Assembly: GCA_964632845.1 (NCBI GenBank)
Contig: CAZWDU010000009.1
Location: 22,098 to 86,097 of the forward strand
Length of the DNA: 64,000 bases
Direction of reading: 5' to 3'
Source of the DNA: JAOZHU01 sp964632845
Lineage (GTDB): Archaea > Thermoproteota > Bathyarchaeia > Bathyarchaeales > Bathycorpusculaceae
The translations under genes and the position numbers were made by a program. Below the pieces are notes generated by a model. It had not been told where the DNA came from. It did not search any database and saw only the letters and a list, made by a program, of their open reading frames with translations. Of the stretch, positions 7,619 through 16,103 are shown piece after piece. How positions within the stretch are numbered: the first letter of the stretch is position 1; each line of letters opens with the position of its first letter.

Positions 7619-10054
7619 ATGGATTCTGAAAAGCCCGAAACGGCACCTTCGGGCGAAAAAACGTTTTCCTCGTACGCCCAAACAGGGCTTTCTTCAGCAG
7701 AAGCCGCAAAAAGGCTTCAACAGTACGGTCCCAACGAAATTCCTGAAAAGAAAGTTAACCCAATTCGCAAGTTCATGGGCTACTTCTGGGGTCCTATCCC
7801 ATGGATGATAGAAGTCGCCGCAGCATTATCCATAGCCATACAACACTGGGAAGACTTCGCCATAATCTTCACCTTATTAATAGTGAACGCAGTTGTTGGA
7901 TTCTGGCAGGAACACAAAGCAGACAACGCTATAGAAATGCTGAAAAAACGGCTCGCGCCGAAAGCTCGCGCGCTCAGGGAAGGCGCATGGCGAGAAATAC
8001 CCGCGAGGGAACTTGTGCCCGGCGATATAGTCCGCGTGCGTTTAGGCGACGTTGTCCCCGCAGACGTTAAACTCCTGAAAGGCGATTACCTGCTTGCTGA
8101 CGAGTCTGCGCTGACAGGTGAATCTTTGCCTGTGGAAAAACACGTTTCCGATATTGCCTACGCAAGTTCAATAGTCCGGCAAGGTGAAATGGACGCGGCT
8201 GTCGTTGCAACAGGCGTAAGCAGCTTTTTCGGCAAAACCACGCGGTTGGTTGCTGAAGCAAAAACCGGCAGCCACTTTCAAAAAGCCGTCATCAAAATAG
8301 GCGATTATCTGATTGTGCTTGCAGTTTTGATGGTTTCCATCGTGTTCGTTGTGGCGCTCTTTCGAGAAGCCAACCCGCTGGAACTGCTCCAGTTTGCGCT
8401 GGTTCTGATAGTAGCAGCAATACCTGTGGCTTTGCCTGCAGTTTTAACTGTTACCATGGCTATCGGCGCCATTGCATTAGCTAAGAAAGAAGCCATAGTC
8501 AGCAAACTGGTGTCAATCGAAGAGATGGCCGGCGTGGACATTTTATGCTCAGACAAAACAGGCACGATAACAAAAAACGAGCTTACTGTTGCAGAAGCCC
8601 AAGTATTCGGAGAATTCAAGATTGATGATGTGCTCCAGCTTGGAGCGTTAGCGTCCAGAGAAGAAGACCACGACCCAATCGATGACGCCATCATAGCTAA
8701 AGCCAAAACCATTAAGGCAGTTGCTGACGCCATCGGCAAATACCGCGTGGTGGGTTTCAAACCGTTTGACCCCGTTTCAAAAAGAACCGAAGCCACCGTG
8801 GAAACTGCAGCGATTGGGCAATTCAAAGTGTCTAAGGGCGCGCCACAAGTGATTTTATCACTTGTGCACGGCAAAACGGAATTAGAGGACAAAATCAACG
8901 GAATTGTAGATGCTTTCGCAGGTAAAGGCTACCGCGCTTTAGGCGTAGCCAAAACTGACAAAAGCGGCAAATGGCAGTACGCTGGGCTTCTTGCTATATA
9001 TGACCCGCCACGGGATGATTCAGCGGAAACAATAAAGACCGCTCAGAAAATGGGTGTAAACGTCAAAATGGTCACGGGTGACCACATCGCTGTTGCCAAG
9101 GAGATTTCCCGCGAAGTGAACCTTGGCACAAACATATTGCCTGCTTCATCGTTCTTGGAGGAAGCTGACAGCGGCTCGCGTGGTTTTGTTGAAAACGCTG
9201 ATGGTTTTGCTCAGGTTTTTCCCGAACACAAGTACCGTATCGTGCAGTTGCTTCAGGAGAAAGGGCACATTGTGGGCATGACAGGCGATGGCGTTAATGA
9301 CGCGCCTGCATTAAAGAAGGCTGATGCGGGAATTGCTGTTGCTGGGGCGACGGATGCGGCAAAGTCAGCGGCAGATGTTGTGCTTACAAAGCCTGGGCTT
9401 TCTGTCATAATTGATGCTATAAAGGAGAGTCGAAAAATTTTCCAGCGGATGAACAATTATTCAATATACCGCATTGCCGAGACTATCCGTGTGTTGATTT
9501 TCTTGACAGCAGCTATTCTCATTTTCAACTTTTACCCGTTAACCGCGGTGATGATCGTTATTCTGGCTTTGCTGAATGACATACCCATTATGATGATTGC
9601 TTATGACAACGTGAAAATCAGCGAGAGACCTGTCCGCTGGAACATGCGCGAAGTATTAGTGGTCGCGTCTCTGCTTGGCGTGACCGGCGTATTCGCAAGT
9701 TTCATTCTCTTCCTGATAGGCTTCAAAGTGTTTAATCTGGACATGGCTACGTTGCAGACGCTTATTTTTCTCAAAATGACCGTTGGCGGACACATGACCG
9801 TTTACCTTGCCCGCACAGGTGTGCATCATTTTTGGGAGCGCCCCCTTCCAGCAAAAACCCTTTTTGTGACTGCTGAGCTTACGCAAGTTGTCGGCACGTT
9901 TCTAGCAGTCTACGGCGTATTCATGAATCCCATTGGCTGGGGCTTAGCTGCTTTCGTGTGGGGCTACGCGCTACTTAGTTTTGTTATAACCGATTTCCTG
10001 AAGATTCATTACTTCAAATTGATGCGGCATCCTCAGGTGAAGCTTAGCAGGTGA
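7619..10054 (+). CDS. P-type H+-transporting ATPase (P3A)
   Basis: Plasma-membrane ATPase that pumps protons outward. Visible in order: N-terminal LSSAEAAKRLQQYGPNEIPEKK, actuator motif TGES (167-170), the ion-site helix IPVALPAVLTVTMAIG (268-283), phosphorylation site SDKTGT with Asp312, hinge MTGDGVNDAPALKKADAGIAV, and C-terminal transmembrane helices. Its 811 aa match plant/fungal and archaeal P3A pumps lacking the long C-terminal autoinhibitory tail. ATG is preceded by AAGGA. Ion specificity is by family resemblance. Confidence 0.93.
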   Translation: MDSEKPETAPSGEKTFSSYAQTGLSSAEAAKRLQQYGPNEIPEKKVNPIRKFMGYFWGPIPWMIEVAAALSIAIQHWEDFAIIFTLLIVNAVVGFWQEHKADNAIEMLKKRLAPKARALREGAWREIPARELVPGDIVRVRLGDVVPADVKLLKGDYLLADESALTGESLPVEKHVSDIAYASSIVRQGEMDAAVVATGVSSFFGKTTRLVAEAKTGSHFQKAVIKIGDYLIVLAVLMVSIVFVVALFREANPLELLQFALVLIVAAIPVALPAVLTVTMAIGAIALAKKEAIVSKLVSIEEMAGVDILCSDKTGTITKNELTVAEAQVFGEFKIDDVLQLGALASREEDHDPIDDAIIAKAKTIKAVADAIGKYRVVGFKPFDPVSKRTEATVETAAIGQFKVSKGAPQVILSLVHGKTELEDKINGIVDAFAGKGYRALGVAKTDKSGKWQYAGLLAIYDPPRDDSAETIKTAQKMGVNVKMVTGDHIAVAKEISREVNLGTNILPASSFLEEADSGSRGFVENADGFAQVFPEHKYRIVQLLQEKGHIVGMTGDGVNDAPALKKADAGIAVAGATDAAKSAADVVLTKPGLSVIIDAIKESRKIFQRMNNYSIYRIAETIRVLIFLTAAILIFNFYPLTAVMIVILALLNDIPIMMIAYDNVKISERPVRWNMREVLVVASLLGVTGVFASFILFLIGFKVFNLDMATLQTLIFLKMTVGGHMTVYLARTGVHHFWERPLPAKTLFVTAELTQVVGTFLAVYGVFMNPIGWGLAAFVWGYALLSFVITDFLKIHYFKLMRHPQVKLSR

Positions 10055-10056
10055 AG

Positions 10057-11022
10057 CTATGTTGCCAGCATCTCTGCAAGCGTCATCAAACGTGAATCAA
10101 GCGGCTTCTGCGTCTCACACGATTCCGTAAGGCTGATGCTTGTTACTGCGCCGTTTCGCAAGCCCACCACCAGATTACCTTGTTCTTGGCAGAGCAACTC
10201 CACGGCTTTTTCAGCGAATATGCCTGCTAAAAGCCTGCTTCGCGCTGTGGGACTCCCACCTCTTTGGGCGTAGCCTAAAATCGATAATCTGACCTCGGCG
10301 TTTGTGTGTTTTTCAATTTCTTTCGCCAGCGTGCTGGTGTTTCCAACGCCTTCAGCAGCCACTATTATTCCAGCTTTTTTGCCTTTGCGTGTGTTCTCCC
10401 GTATCACTTCAAGAATCGTTTCCAGTTTGCATTCTTCCTCTGGAATTAAAATTATTTCAGCGCCTACGCTTATGCCCACGTTTAACGCTAGGAAACCTCT
10501 TTCTCTGCCCATGACTTCAACTACGAAAATGCGTTCATGCGAGATTGCGGTGTCTCGGATTTTGTCAATTTCAGCCACCGCCGTGTTCACTGCTGTATCA
10601 AAGCCCACAGTTTCATCGGTTCCAAAAACGTCGTTGTCAATGGTGGCGGGAATCCCCACCATCAACGTGCTGCTTTTCCTGCTCAAGTCTAAAGCGCCTT
10701 TGAATGAGCCGTTACCACCTATTACAACCAAACCATCCACCTGATTCAGCGATAGGGTTTCAGCGGCTTTCTCCAAGCCTTCAATGCTTTTGAACTCAGG
10801 GCATCTTGAAGTATGCAGCATTGTGCCGCCCAACTGTATTATGCCGCCTACAGCGCGAGGCGCCAAATGCTTAAACGTGTTCGTTAATAGTCCTTCCCAG
10901 CCTCTTTCGAAGCCTATGACTTGAAGGTTGTTTGAATGGGCAATTCGCGTGACGGCTCGGATAGTCGCGTTCATGCCTGGCGCATCTCCACCTGTTGTGA
11001 TTACACCAATGGTTTTCAACAA
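10057..11022 (-). CDS. pfkA: 6-phosphofructokinase, PfkA family
   Basis: Phosphorylates fructose 6-phosphate to the 1,6-bisphosphate. Conserved blocks: TTGGDAPGMNA (9-19), GGNGSF (102-107), PATIDND with the catalytic Asp (125-131), and VMGRERGF. Gly105 and Ala126 are not the Asp/Lys pair of PPi enzymes, so ATP is the more likely donor. The Mg-binding Asp of GGDGS is Asn here. TTG start, with GGAG seven bases before it. The gene is convergent with the ATPase gene, with only 2 bases between stops. PfkA-type enzymes are uncommon in archaea, which more often use ADP- or PfkB-type kinases. Confidence 0.9.
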   Translation of the reverse strand: MLKTIGVITTGGDAPGMNATIRAVTRIAHSNNLQVIGFERGWEGLLTNTFKHLAPRAVGGIIQLGGTMLHTSRCPEFKSIEGLEKAAETLSLNQVDGLVVIGGNGSFKGALDLSRKSSTLMVGIPATIDNDVFGTDETVGFDTAVNTAVAEIDKIRDTAISHERIFVVEVMGRERGFLALNVGISVGAEIILIPEEECKLETILEVIRENTRKGKKAGIIVAAEGVGNTSTLAKEIEKHTNAEVRLSILGYAQRGGSPTARSRLLAGIFAEKAVELLCQEQGNLVVGLRNGAVTSISLTESCETQKPLDSRLMTLAEMLAT

Positions 11023-11196
11023 TTAAGCACTCCTTTGCGTTAATGCGAGTACGATTACAGATGTGTGCTGATTGAAAGATAAATCTGACGCTTACGCCAG
11101 CCGTGAGGAAGACGCGCAATGCTCTGCTGATGCATGGTTGTAAAGGTTTTTTAGCAGAAGCAGCCTTTAGCAATAAACAGTGTTTTAGCTTCACAG

Positions 11197-11538
11197 GTGA
11201 AACGTTTGGAAAATCCATACATCATCGTGCTGGTTACAACTGCTAGCAAAACAGAAGCAGAAACAATAGCGCAACGGTTGCTTGAAGCTAAGCTGATTGC
11301 ATGTGCCAACATAGTTGGGCCTGTCCAGTCACACTTTCTTTGGTCTGGAAAAATTGACGACACTGAGGAATATTTGGTTCTCATGAAGTCGCACAGGGAC
11401 TTGTTTGAAAAGTTGTCTGATGCCGTGAAGGCTTTGCACAGTTATGAGGTGCCTGAAATAATTGCTGTGCCCATAGTTGATGGGTCAAAGGCTTATTTGG
11501 ATTGGTTGGGTGGCTGTTTGGTGCAGCTTCAAGGTTAA
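11197..11538 (+). CDS. cutA: CutA1 divalent-cation tolerance-like protein
   Basis: Trimeric ferredoxin-like protein of the CutA1 family, whose cellular role is unsettled. Family signatures are visible: TTASKTEAETIAQRLLEAKLIACANI, FLWSGKIDDTEEYLVLMKS and a conserved YEVPEIIAVPI. Length 113 aa is typical. The start is GTG at 11197 with a weak site. Confidence 0.92.
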   Translation: MKRLENPYIIVLVTTASKTEAETIAQRLLEAKLIACANIVGPVQSHFLWSGKIDDTEEYLVLMKSHRDLFEKLSDAVKALHSYEVPEIIAVPIVDGSKAYLDWLGGCLVQLQG

Positions 11539-11572
11539 TGTACATTTTTGTACTCAAAAGCCTTAAATAAGG
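11539..11572 (+). promoter_or_regulatory. trp operon promoter and likely operator
   Basis: TGTACA at 11539-11544 and TGTACT at 11549-11554 lie just upstream of a TATA-like CTTAAATAAG. The TATA box sits inside a small inverted repeat (GCCTTA-AA-TAAGGC, 11560-11573). TrpY of Methanothermobacter represses trp genes through TGTACA boxes, so this arrangement suggests a similar tryptophan-responsive repressor. That regulator is not encoded in this window. Confidence 0.5.
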
Positions 11573-11610
11573 CGCGTAAGTAAGCTTCAGAACTTAAGGA
11601 GCGCTACAAA

Positions 11611-11646
11611 ATGGGGTATCGTGTTTGGCTCAAAAGCCCTAACTAA
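11611..11646 (+). CDS. possible 11-codon trp leader ORF
   Basis: ATG at 11611 has an ideal site (AAGGAG at 11596-11601, spacer 9) and encodes MGYRVWLKSPN, with one Trp codon, before TAA. The GTG start of trpE lies inside it in another frame, 19 bases from the same AAGGAG. Either the strong site serves this mini-ORF, or a single-base frameshift separates it from trpE. Confidence 0.35.
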   Translation: MGYRVWLKSPN

Positions 11647-13036
11647 ACGCAAACCAGCTAAAGAAAACCACAAACTAAGCTTTAAAAAAATCTCCTTCAC
11701 CCATGCGCCTCTTGAAATTTTCTCAAAACTCTACAAACACAGCGAAAACGCCTACCTTCTAGAATCAATCGAAGGTCCACGGAAACTAGCACAGTACTCG
11801 TTCATAGGATTCAACCCAACAGCAACAATCCAGATAAAAAATAGTCATGCAGTGACACGCAACGAACTGACCGGCGAAGAAACTAAAGAAAAAACCAGCG
11901 ACCCCTTGCACATTATCAGCCGTTTTGTCGAAAACCATGCAGTTCACAACAAAGAGTTCAGGTTCGTCGGCGGAGCCCTCGGCTATATCTCTTACGACGC
12001 AGTCCGCTACTGGGAAAAACTCCCACAAACCACAAGCGACACCCTGAACTTCCCTGATGTGCAACTAAGCGTTTTTGACGACGGCATCGTCTTCGACCAC
12101 AGACAAAAACAAGCTTTCTACTACTACTCAAACAGCAACCGCCTCACCGAAATCGAAAAACTGCTAAAGCAACCCAGCAACTGTGAAACCTTTGCGTACA
12201 CGCAGCCAAAAGTAAACATCAAAAAAGAATCCTTTGAAAGAGCAGTGGAAAAAGCCAAAGAATACGTAACTTGTGGCGACATATTCCAAGTTGTTCTTTC
12301 CAAACGCTACGAGTTCCGCGTTAAAGGCGACTTCATAGACTTTTACCATGCGTTACGGGAGATAAACCCGTCACCCTACATGTACTTCCTCAAAGCAGGC
12401 AACAGGCAAATAGTCGGCTCCAGCCCAGAAATGCTCGTCAGAGTCGACAATAGACGCGTGGAAACGTTTCCGATAGCTGGAACCAGACCCTGCAACGCTA
12501 AGCCAAGCGAAAACAGGCGCTTAGCCAAAGAATTGCTGGCAGACCCGAAAGAACGCGCTGAGCATGTCATGTTAGTGGACTTAGCGCGGAACGATGTGGG
12601 CAAAATCTCCAAATTCGGCAGCGTTCACGTTCCAGAATTCATGAAAGTCCACCGTTACAGCCACGTGCAACACCTTGTTTCGCAAGTGGTAGGTGACCTC
12701 AAAGAAGACTGCGAATGCTACGATGCGTTGCGAGCGGTTTTTCCAGCAGGCACAGTTTCAGGCGCACCCAAAGTCCGAGCAATGGAAATCATCGAGGAAC
12801 TTGAACCAAGCCGCAGGGGACCTTACGCAGGCGCCGTAGGCTACTTCTCCTACAACGGCAACGCAGATTTCGCCATAACCATACGCACTTTGTTCGCAGA
12901 TAACGACAAAGCGTACATTCAGGCAGGCGCGGGCATAGTGGCAGATTCCATTCCAGAACGCGAATGGTTCGAAACCGAACACAAGGCAGGCGCTTTGATG
13001 AAAGCACTGCAAATCGCTCGAGGAGACGTAACATGA
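11621..13036 (+). CDS. trpE: anthranilate synthase component I
   Basis: Makes anthranilate from chorismate and the ammonia supplied by TrpG; first committed step of tryptophan synthesis. Recognised by LLESIEGPRKLAQYSFIGFNP (tryptophan-binding region), the central VVLSKRYEF, GSSPEMLVRV, PIAGTRP, and FPAGTVSGAPKVRAMEIIEELEP. GTG at 11621 is the only standard start available before the conserved region; it adds about 20 basic residues. Stop overlaps the trpG start (ATGA). First gene of the seven-gene operon. Confidence 0.95.
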   Translation: MFGSKALTKRKPAKENHKLSFKKISFTHAPLEIFSKLYKHSENAYLLESIEGPRKLAQYSFIGFNPTATIQIKNSHAVTRNELTGEETKEKTSDPLHIISRFVENHAVHNKEFRFVGGALGYISYDAVRYWEKLPQTTSDTLNFPDVQLSVFDDGIVFDHRQKQAFYYYSNSNRLTEIEKLLKQPSNCETFAYTQPKVNIKKESFERAVEKAKEYVTCGDIFQVVLSKRYEFRVKGDFIDFYHALREINPSPYMYFLKAGNRQIVGSSPEMLVRVDNRRVETFPIAGTRPCNAKPSENRRLAKELLADPKERAEHVMLVDLARNDVGKISKFGSVHVPEFMKVHRYSHVQHLVSQVVGDLKEDCECYDALRAVFPAGTVSGAPKVRAMEIIEELEPSRRGPYAGAVGYFSYNGNADFAITIRTLFADNDKAYIQAGAGIVADSIPEREWFETEHKAGALMKALQIARGDVT

Positions 13037-13623
13037 AAGTGTTAGTAATCGACAACTATGACTCGTTCGTCTACAACCTTGTCCAATACATCGGGGAACT
13101 AGGCGCAGAAACCCTTGTGTATAGAAACGACCAGTTAACCCTGAAGCAGGTTAAGGAGCTTAAACCTGACCGCATTGTGATTTCGCCAGGTCCAGGCACG
13201 CCCGAAGACACGCGATATTTTGGCGTCTGTACAGAAATTTTGCAGCACGTGAGCTGTAACGTTCCAACGTTAGGCGTGTGCTTAGGTCATCAAGGAATAA
13301 TTCACGCCTTCGGCGGAAAGGTTGTCTCTGCCAAGAGGCTTATGCATGGCAAAACAAGCATGATAAAACACGATGAGCAAGGCATTTTCAAGGGCGTTCA
13401 TAACCCTTTCACAGCCACCAGGTATCACTCGCTCGCAGGTGAAAAGCCTTCGATTCCCGCTTGCCTCGAAGTAACTGCGGAAGCCATGGACGACGGAGAA
13501 GTCATGGGTGTCCGCCACGCCAAATACCCTATCGAAGGCGTACAGTTTCATCCTGAATCTATACTCTGCGAGGACGGAAAATTAATCATCAAAAATTTCT
13601 TGGACGGTAAGGAACACAAATGA
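13033..13623 (+). CDS. trpG: anthranilate synthase component II (glutamine amidotransferase)
   Basis: Hydrolyses glutamine and passes ammonia to TrpE. Class I amidotransferase with nucleophile Cys in LGVCLGHQGI, and His and Glu of the triad in QFHPESIL near the C-terminus. N-terminal MKVLVIDNYDSFVYNLVQYI is diagnostic. The frame runs open upstream inside trpE, but the ATG overlapping trpE's TGA is the natural start. GAGGAG precedes it. Confidence 0.96.
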   Translation: MKVLVIDNYDSFVYNLVQYIGELGAETLVYRNDQLTLKQVKELKPDRIVISPGPGTPEDTRYFGVCTEILQHVSCNVPTLGVCLGHQGIIHAFGGKVVSAKRLMHGKTSMIKHDEQGIFKGVHNPFTATRYHSLAGEKPSIPACLEVTAEAMDDGEVMGVRHAKYPIEGVQFHPESILCEDGKLIIKNFLDGKEHK

Positions 13624-14681
13624 TTAGAGAAAGCACGCAGAAACTGGTTGGCGGAGCAACACTCGCTTATAACGAGTCACGGGAGGTTATGCGCGAAATA
13701 ATGTCGGGACAAGCCACAAACGCGCAAATAGCCGCGTTTCTAACGGCTCTGCGGATGAAAGGCGAAACAGTCGAGGAAATAGCCGCGTTCGCAGAGATCA
13801 TGCGAGAATACGCCACCCGAATCTATCCCCGCGTAAATGGTCGCTTGATTGATACCTGTGGAACTGGCGGAGACAAAATAAAAACCTTTAACGTAAGCAC
13901 AGCCGCAACTTTTGTGATTGCCGGCACAGGCGTCGCAATAGCGAAACATGGAAACCGTTCAGTCACCAGCAAAAGTGGCAGCGCCGACGTGCTGGAGCAA
14001 CTTGGTTTCAACCTTGGCATCTCAGCCGAAGCTGTTCAACGCAGTATTGAGCAAGTGGGCATAGGTTTCATGTTTGCTCCAGCCTTCCACCCAGCCATGA
14101 AGTACGCCATTGCGCCCAGAAGAGAAATAGGAATCCGCACAGTATTCAACGTTCTCGGTCCACTAACTAATCCCGCATGCGCCAACGCGCAAGTGCTTGG
14201 CGTTTACGACCACAAATTAACCGCGCCCTTAGCCCACGCGCTCGCGAGTCTCGGATGCGAAGAAGCAATGGTTGTCCACGGCTTGGACGGGCTGGATGAA
14301 ATATCCACTGTAAGCAAGACGACTATCGCGTGGTTACGCGAAGGCAAAGTTGAAAACATCGAGACTGCTCCAAAAGACTTCGGCGTCAAGCATGCCACAA
14401 TAGATGCCATAAAAGGAACAACACCTAATGAAAGTGCCACGATTATCTTCAAAATTTTGAATACTCACTGCGCCGCTGACGAGGCAAAACGCGACATGGT
14501 GCTCGTTAACGCCGCTGCAGGCGTCATGGTAGGCGGAAAAGCGGAAGATTTCAATTATGGTATGTACCTAAGCCGCGAATCAATCGACAGCGGAGCTGCC
14601 TACACGAAACTTAAAGCGTTAATTAAAGCGTCTGATGGCGACATGTCGAGACTTGAGGAGTTGGAGTTAAAATATGGCTGA
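13620..14681 (+). CDS. trpD: anthranilate phosphoribosyltransferase
   Basis: Joins anthranilate to PRPP. Shows the PRPP-binding signature DTCGTGGDKIKTFNVSTA and KHGNRSVTSKSGSADVLE, plus NVLGPLTNPA. Its 353 aa are usual. Starts 4 bases before the end of trpG and overlaps trpC by 8 bases, so translation is likely coupled. PRPP would come from Prs at 32 kb. Confidence 0.96.
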   Translation: MIRESTQKLVGGATLAYNESREVMREIMSGQATNAQIAAFLTALRMKGETVEEIAAFAEIMREYATRIYPRVNGRLIDTCGTGGDKIKTFNVSTAATFVIAGTGVAIAKHGNRSVTSKSGSADVLEQLGFNLGISAEAVQRSIEQVGIGFMFAPAFHPAMKYAIAPRREIGIRTVFNVLGPLTNPACANAQVLGVYDHKLTAPLAHALASLGCEEAMVVHGLDGLDEISTVSKTTIAWLREGKVENIETAPKDFGVKHATIDAIKGTTPNESATIIFKILNTHCAADEAKRDMVLVNAAAGVMVGGKAEDFNYGMYLSRESIDSGAAYTKLKALIKASDGDMSRLEELELKYG

Positions 14682-15453
14682 TTTTCTTGATTTGCTCGCA
14701 CAGGACGCAAAAGAAACAATACTCAAAGGCTACTACGAGAGCACATTTCAGGCTGCAAGAGTAGACACCAGCTTGAAGAGAGCCGTACTTGAAAGCAAGG
14801 CTACGCCTGTTATTACTGAGATTAAAGTTGCTTCGCCATCAGCAGGCGTCATAAGAAAAGACTTGATAGCTGCCGAAGTTGCAAAGGCTATGGAAAAAGG
14901 CGGAGCCGTAGGCTTGTCCGTTCTGACTGAGCCAAAGCATTTCAATGGTTCGTTGAAGTCGCTCGTTGAAGCGCGGGAAGCTGTGAAACTTCCGATTCTC
15001 ATGAAAGACATAATCTTAAGCACTGTGCAGATAGAAGCCGCTTCAAAGGTTGGCGTCACAGCTGTTCTGCTGATACAGGCACTTTTCGACAGAGGCTACT
15101 GTGAGGGTGATGTCAAAGAGATGATAAACGAGGCGCACTCAAAAAATCTTGAAGTTCTGCTGGAAACTCATAACGCGACTGAGTTCCACTCTGCAGTAAC
15201 CACTGACGCCGACTTGATAGGCATCAACAACCGCGACCTCAGAACATTAAAAGTAGATTTGAACGCTACGAAACAAATTCTAGAAAATAATGTCACTAAA
15301 GGAAAAGTTATCGTAAGCGAAAGCGGCGTCAACACGCCTGCTGACCTTCGTTTTCTCCGTGCATGTGGCGCCCACGCTTTCCTCGTCGGCTCAGCAGTTA
15401 TGCGGTCAGGCAACGTTGAAGAGAAAGTCAGGGAGCTAGTGCAAACGTTATGA
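14674..15453 (+). CDS. trpC: indole-3-glycerol phosphate synthase
   Basis: Ring-closure step from CdRP to indole-3-glycerol phosphate. TIM-barrel landmarks: ITEIKVASPSAGVIR (catalytic Lys), LSVLTEPKHFNGS, LMKDIILSTVQIEAA, GINNRDLRTLKVD, VIVSESGV. Ends overlapping the trpF start by 4 bases. Monofunctional, as usual in archaea. Confidence 0.95.
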   Translation: MADFLDLLAQDAKETILKGYYESTFQAARVDTSLKRAVLESKATPVITEIKVASPSAGVIRKDLIAAEVAKAMEKGGAVGLSVLTEPKHFNGSLKSLVEAREAVKLPILMKDIILSTVQIEAASKVGVTAVLLIQALFDRGYCEGDVKEMINEAHSKNLEVLLETHNATEFHSAVTTDADLIGINNRDLRTLKVDLNATKQILENNVTKGKVIVSESGVNTPADLRFLRACGAHAFLVGSAVMRSGNVEEKVRELVQTL

Positions 15454-16103
15454 ACACGGTTAGAGTGAAAATCTGCGGCATAACCCGAAAAGACGACTTA
15501 GGCGCTGCAGCAGCAGCTGGAGCCGACGCACTTGGCTTCGTAGTCGGCGCACCTGCTTCACCAAGAAATCTTTCATGGGAAGCGGCTGAGCAACTATTCA
15601 GGCAAGTTCCGCCTTTCGTGAAAAGCGTCTTGGTCACTGTACCAACAACCGTTGATAATCTCGTGGAAGATTGCCGGCTCCTAAATCCCGATGCTGTTCA
15701 AATTCACGGTGAAAACCTGCACAACGTGGAGCTTATCCGAGAGAAACTTCCAAGCATTTTGTCGATAAGGGCTGTTAACGCATGTTCCCCTGATGTGCTT
15801 GAAACAGCAGCTGCAGCAGCCAAAAAATTTGATGCCGTGCTTCTTGATTCTCTTGCAGAAGGGCAATATGGTGGAACAGGCAGTGTTCACGATTGGAAAT
15901 TAAGCAGGCTGATTCAGCGAGCCATTCATCCAGCGCCGCTGATTCTGGCTGGGGGCTTGAACCCTGAAAACGTCGCAGACGCTGTGCGTATTGTTCAGCC
16001 TTATGCTGTGGATGTCTCCAGCGGTGTTGAACAGCAAGCGGGAATTAAGGATAACCAAAAAATGATTAAATTTGTTAAAAACGCAAAGGATGATAGACAA
16101 TGA
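15450..16103 (+). CDS. trpF: phosphoribosylanthranilate isomerase
   Basis: Amadori rearrangement of PRA to CdRP. N-terminal VKICGITRKDDLGAAAAAGADALGF contains the catalytic Cys; a later Asp in LLDSLAEGQYGGTG is the general acid, and LAGGLNPENVADAV binds phosphate. 217 aa. Overlaps trpB by 4 bases. The order C-F-B-A follows the pathway. Confidence 0.95.
   Translation: MNTVRVKICGITRKDDLGAAAAAGADALGFVVGAPASPRNLSWEAAEQLFRQVPPFVKSVLVTVPTTVDNLVEDCRLLNPDAVQIHGENLHNVELIREKLPSILSIRAVNACSPDVLETAAAAAKKFDAVLLDSLAEGQYGGTGSVHDWKLSRLIQRAIHPAPLILAGGLNPENVADAVRIVQPYAVDVSSGVEQQAGIKDNQKMIKFVKNAKDDRQ

Noticed and set aside
11561..11573. Transcription terminator of cutA at GCCTTAAATAAGGC
   Set aside because: The stem is short and contains the trp TATA box; operator or promoter is the better reading.
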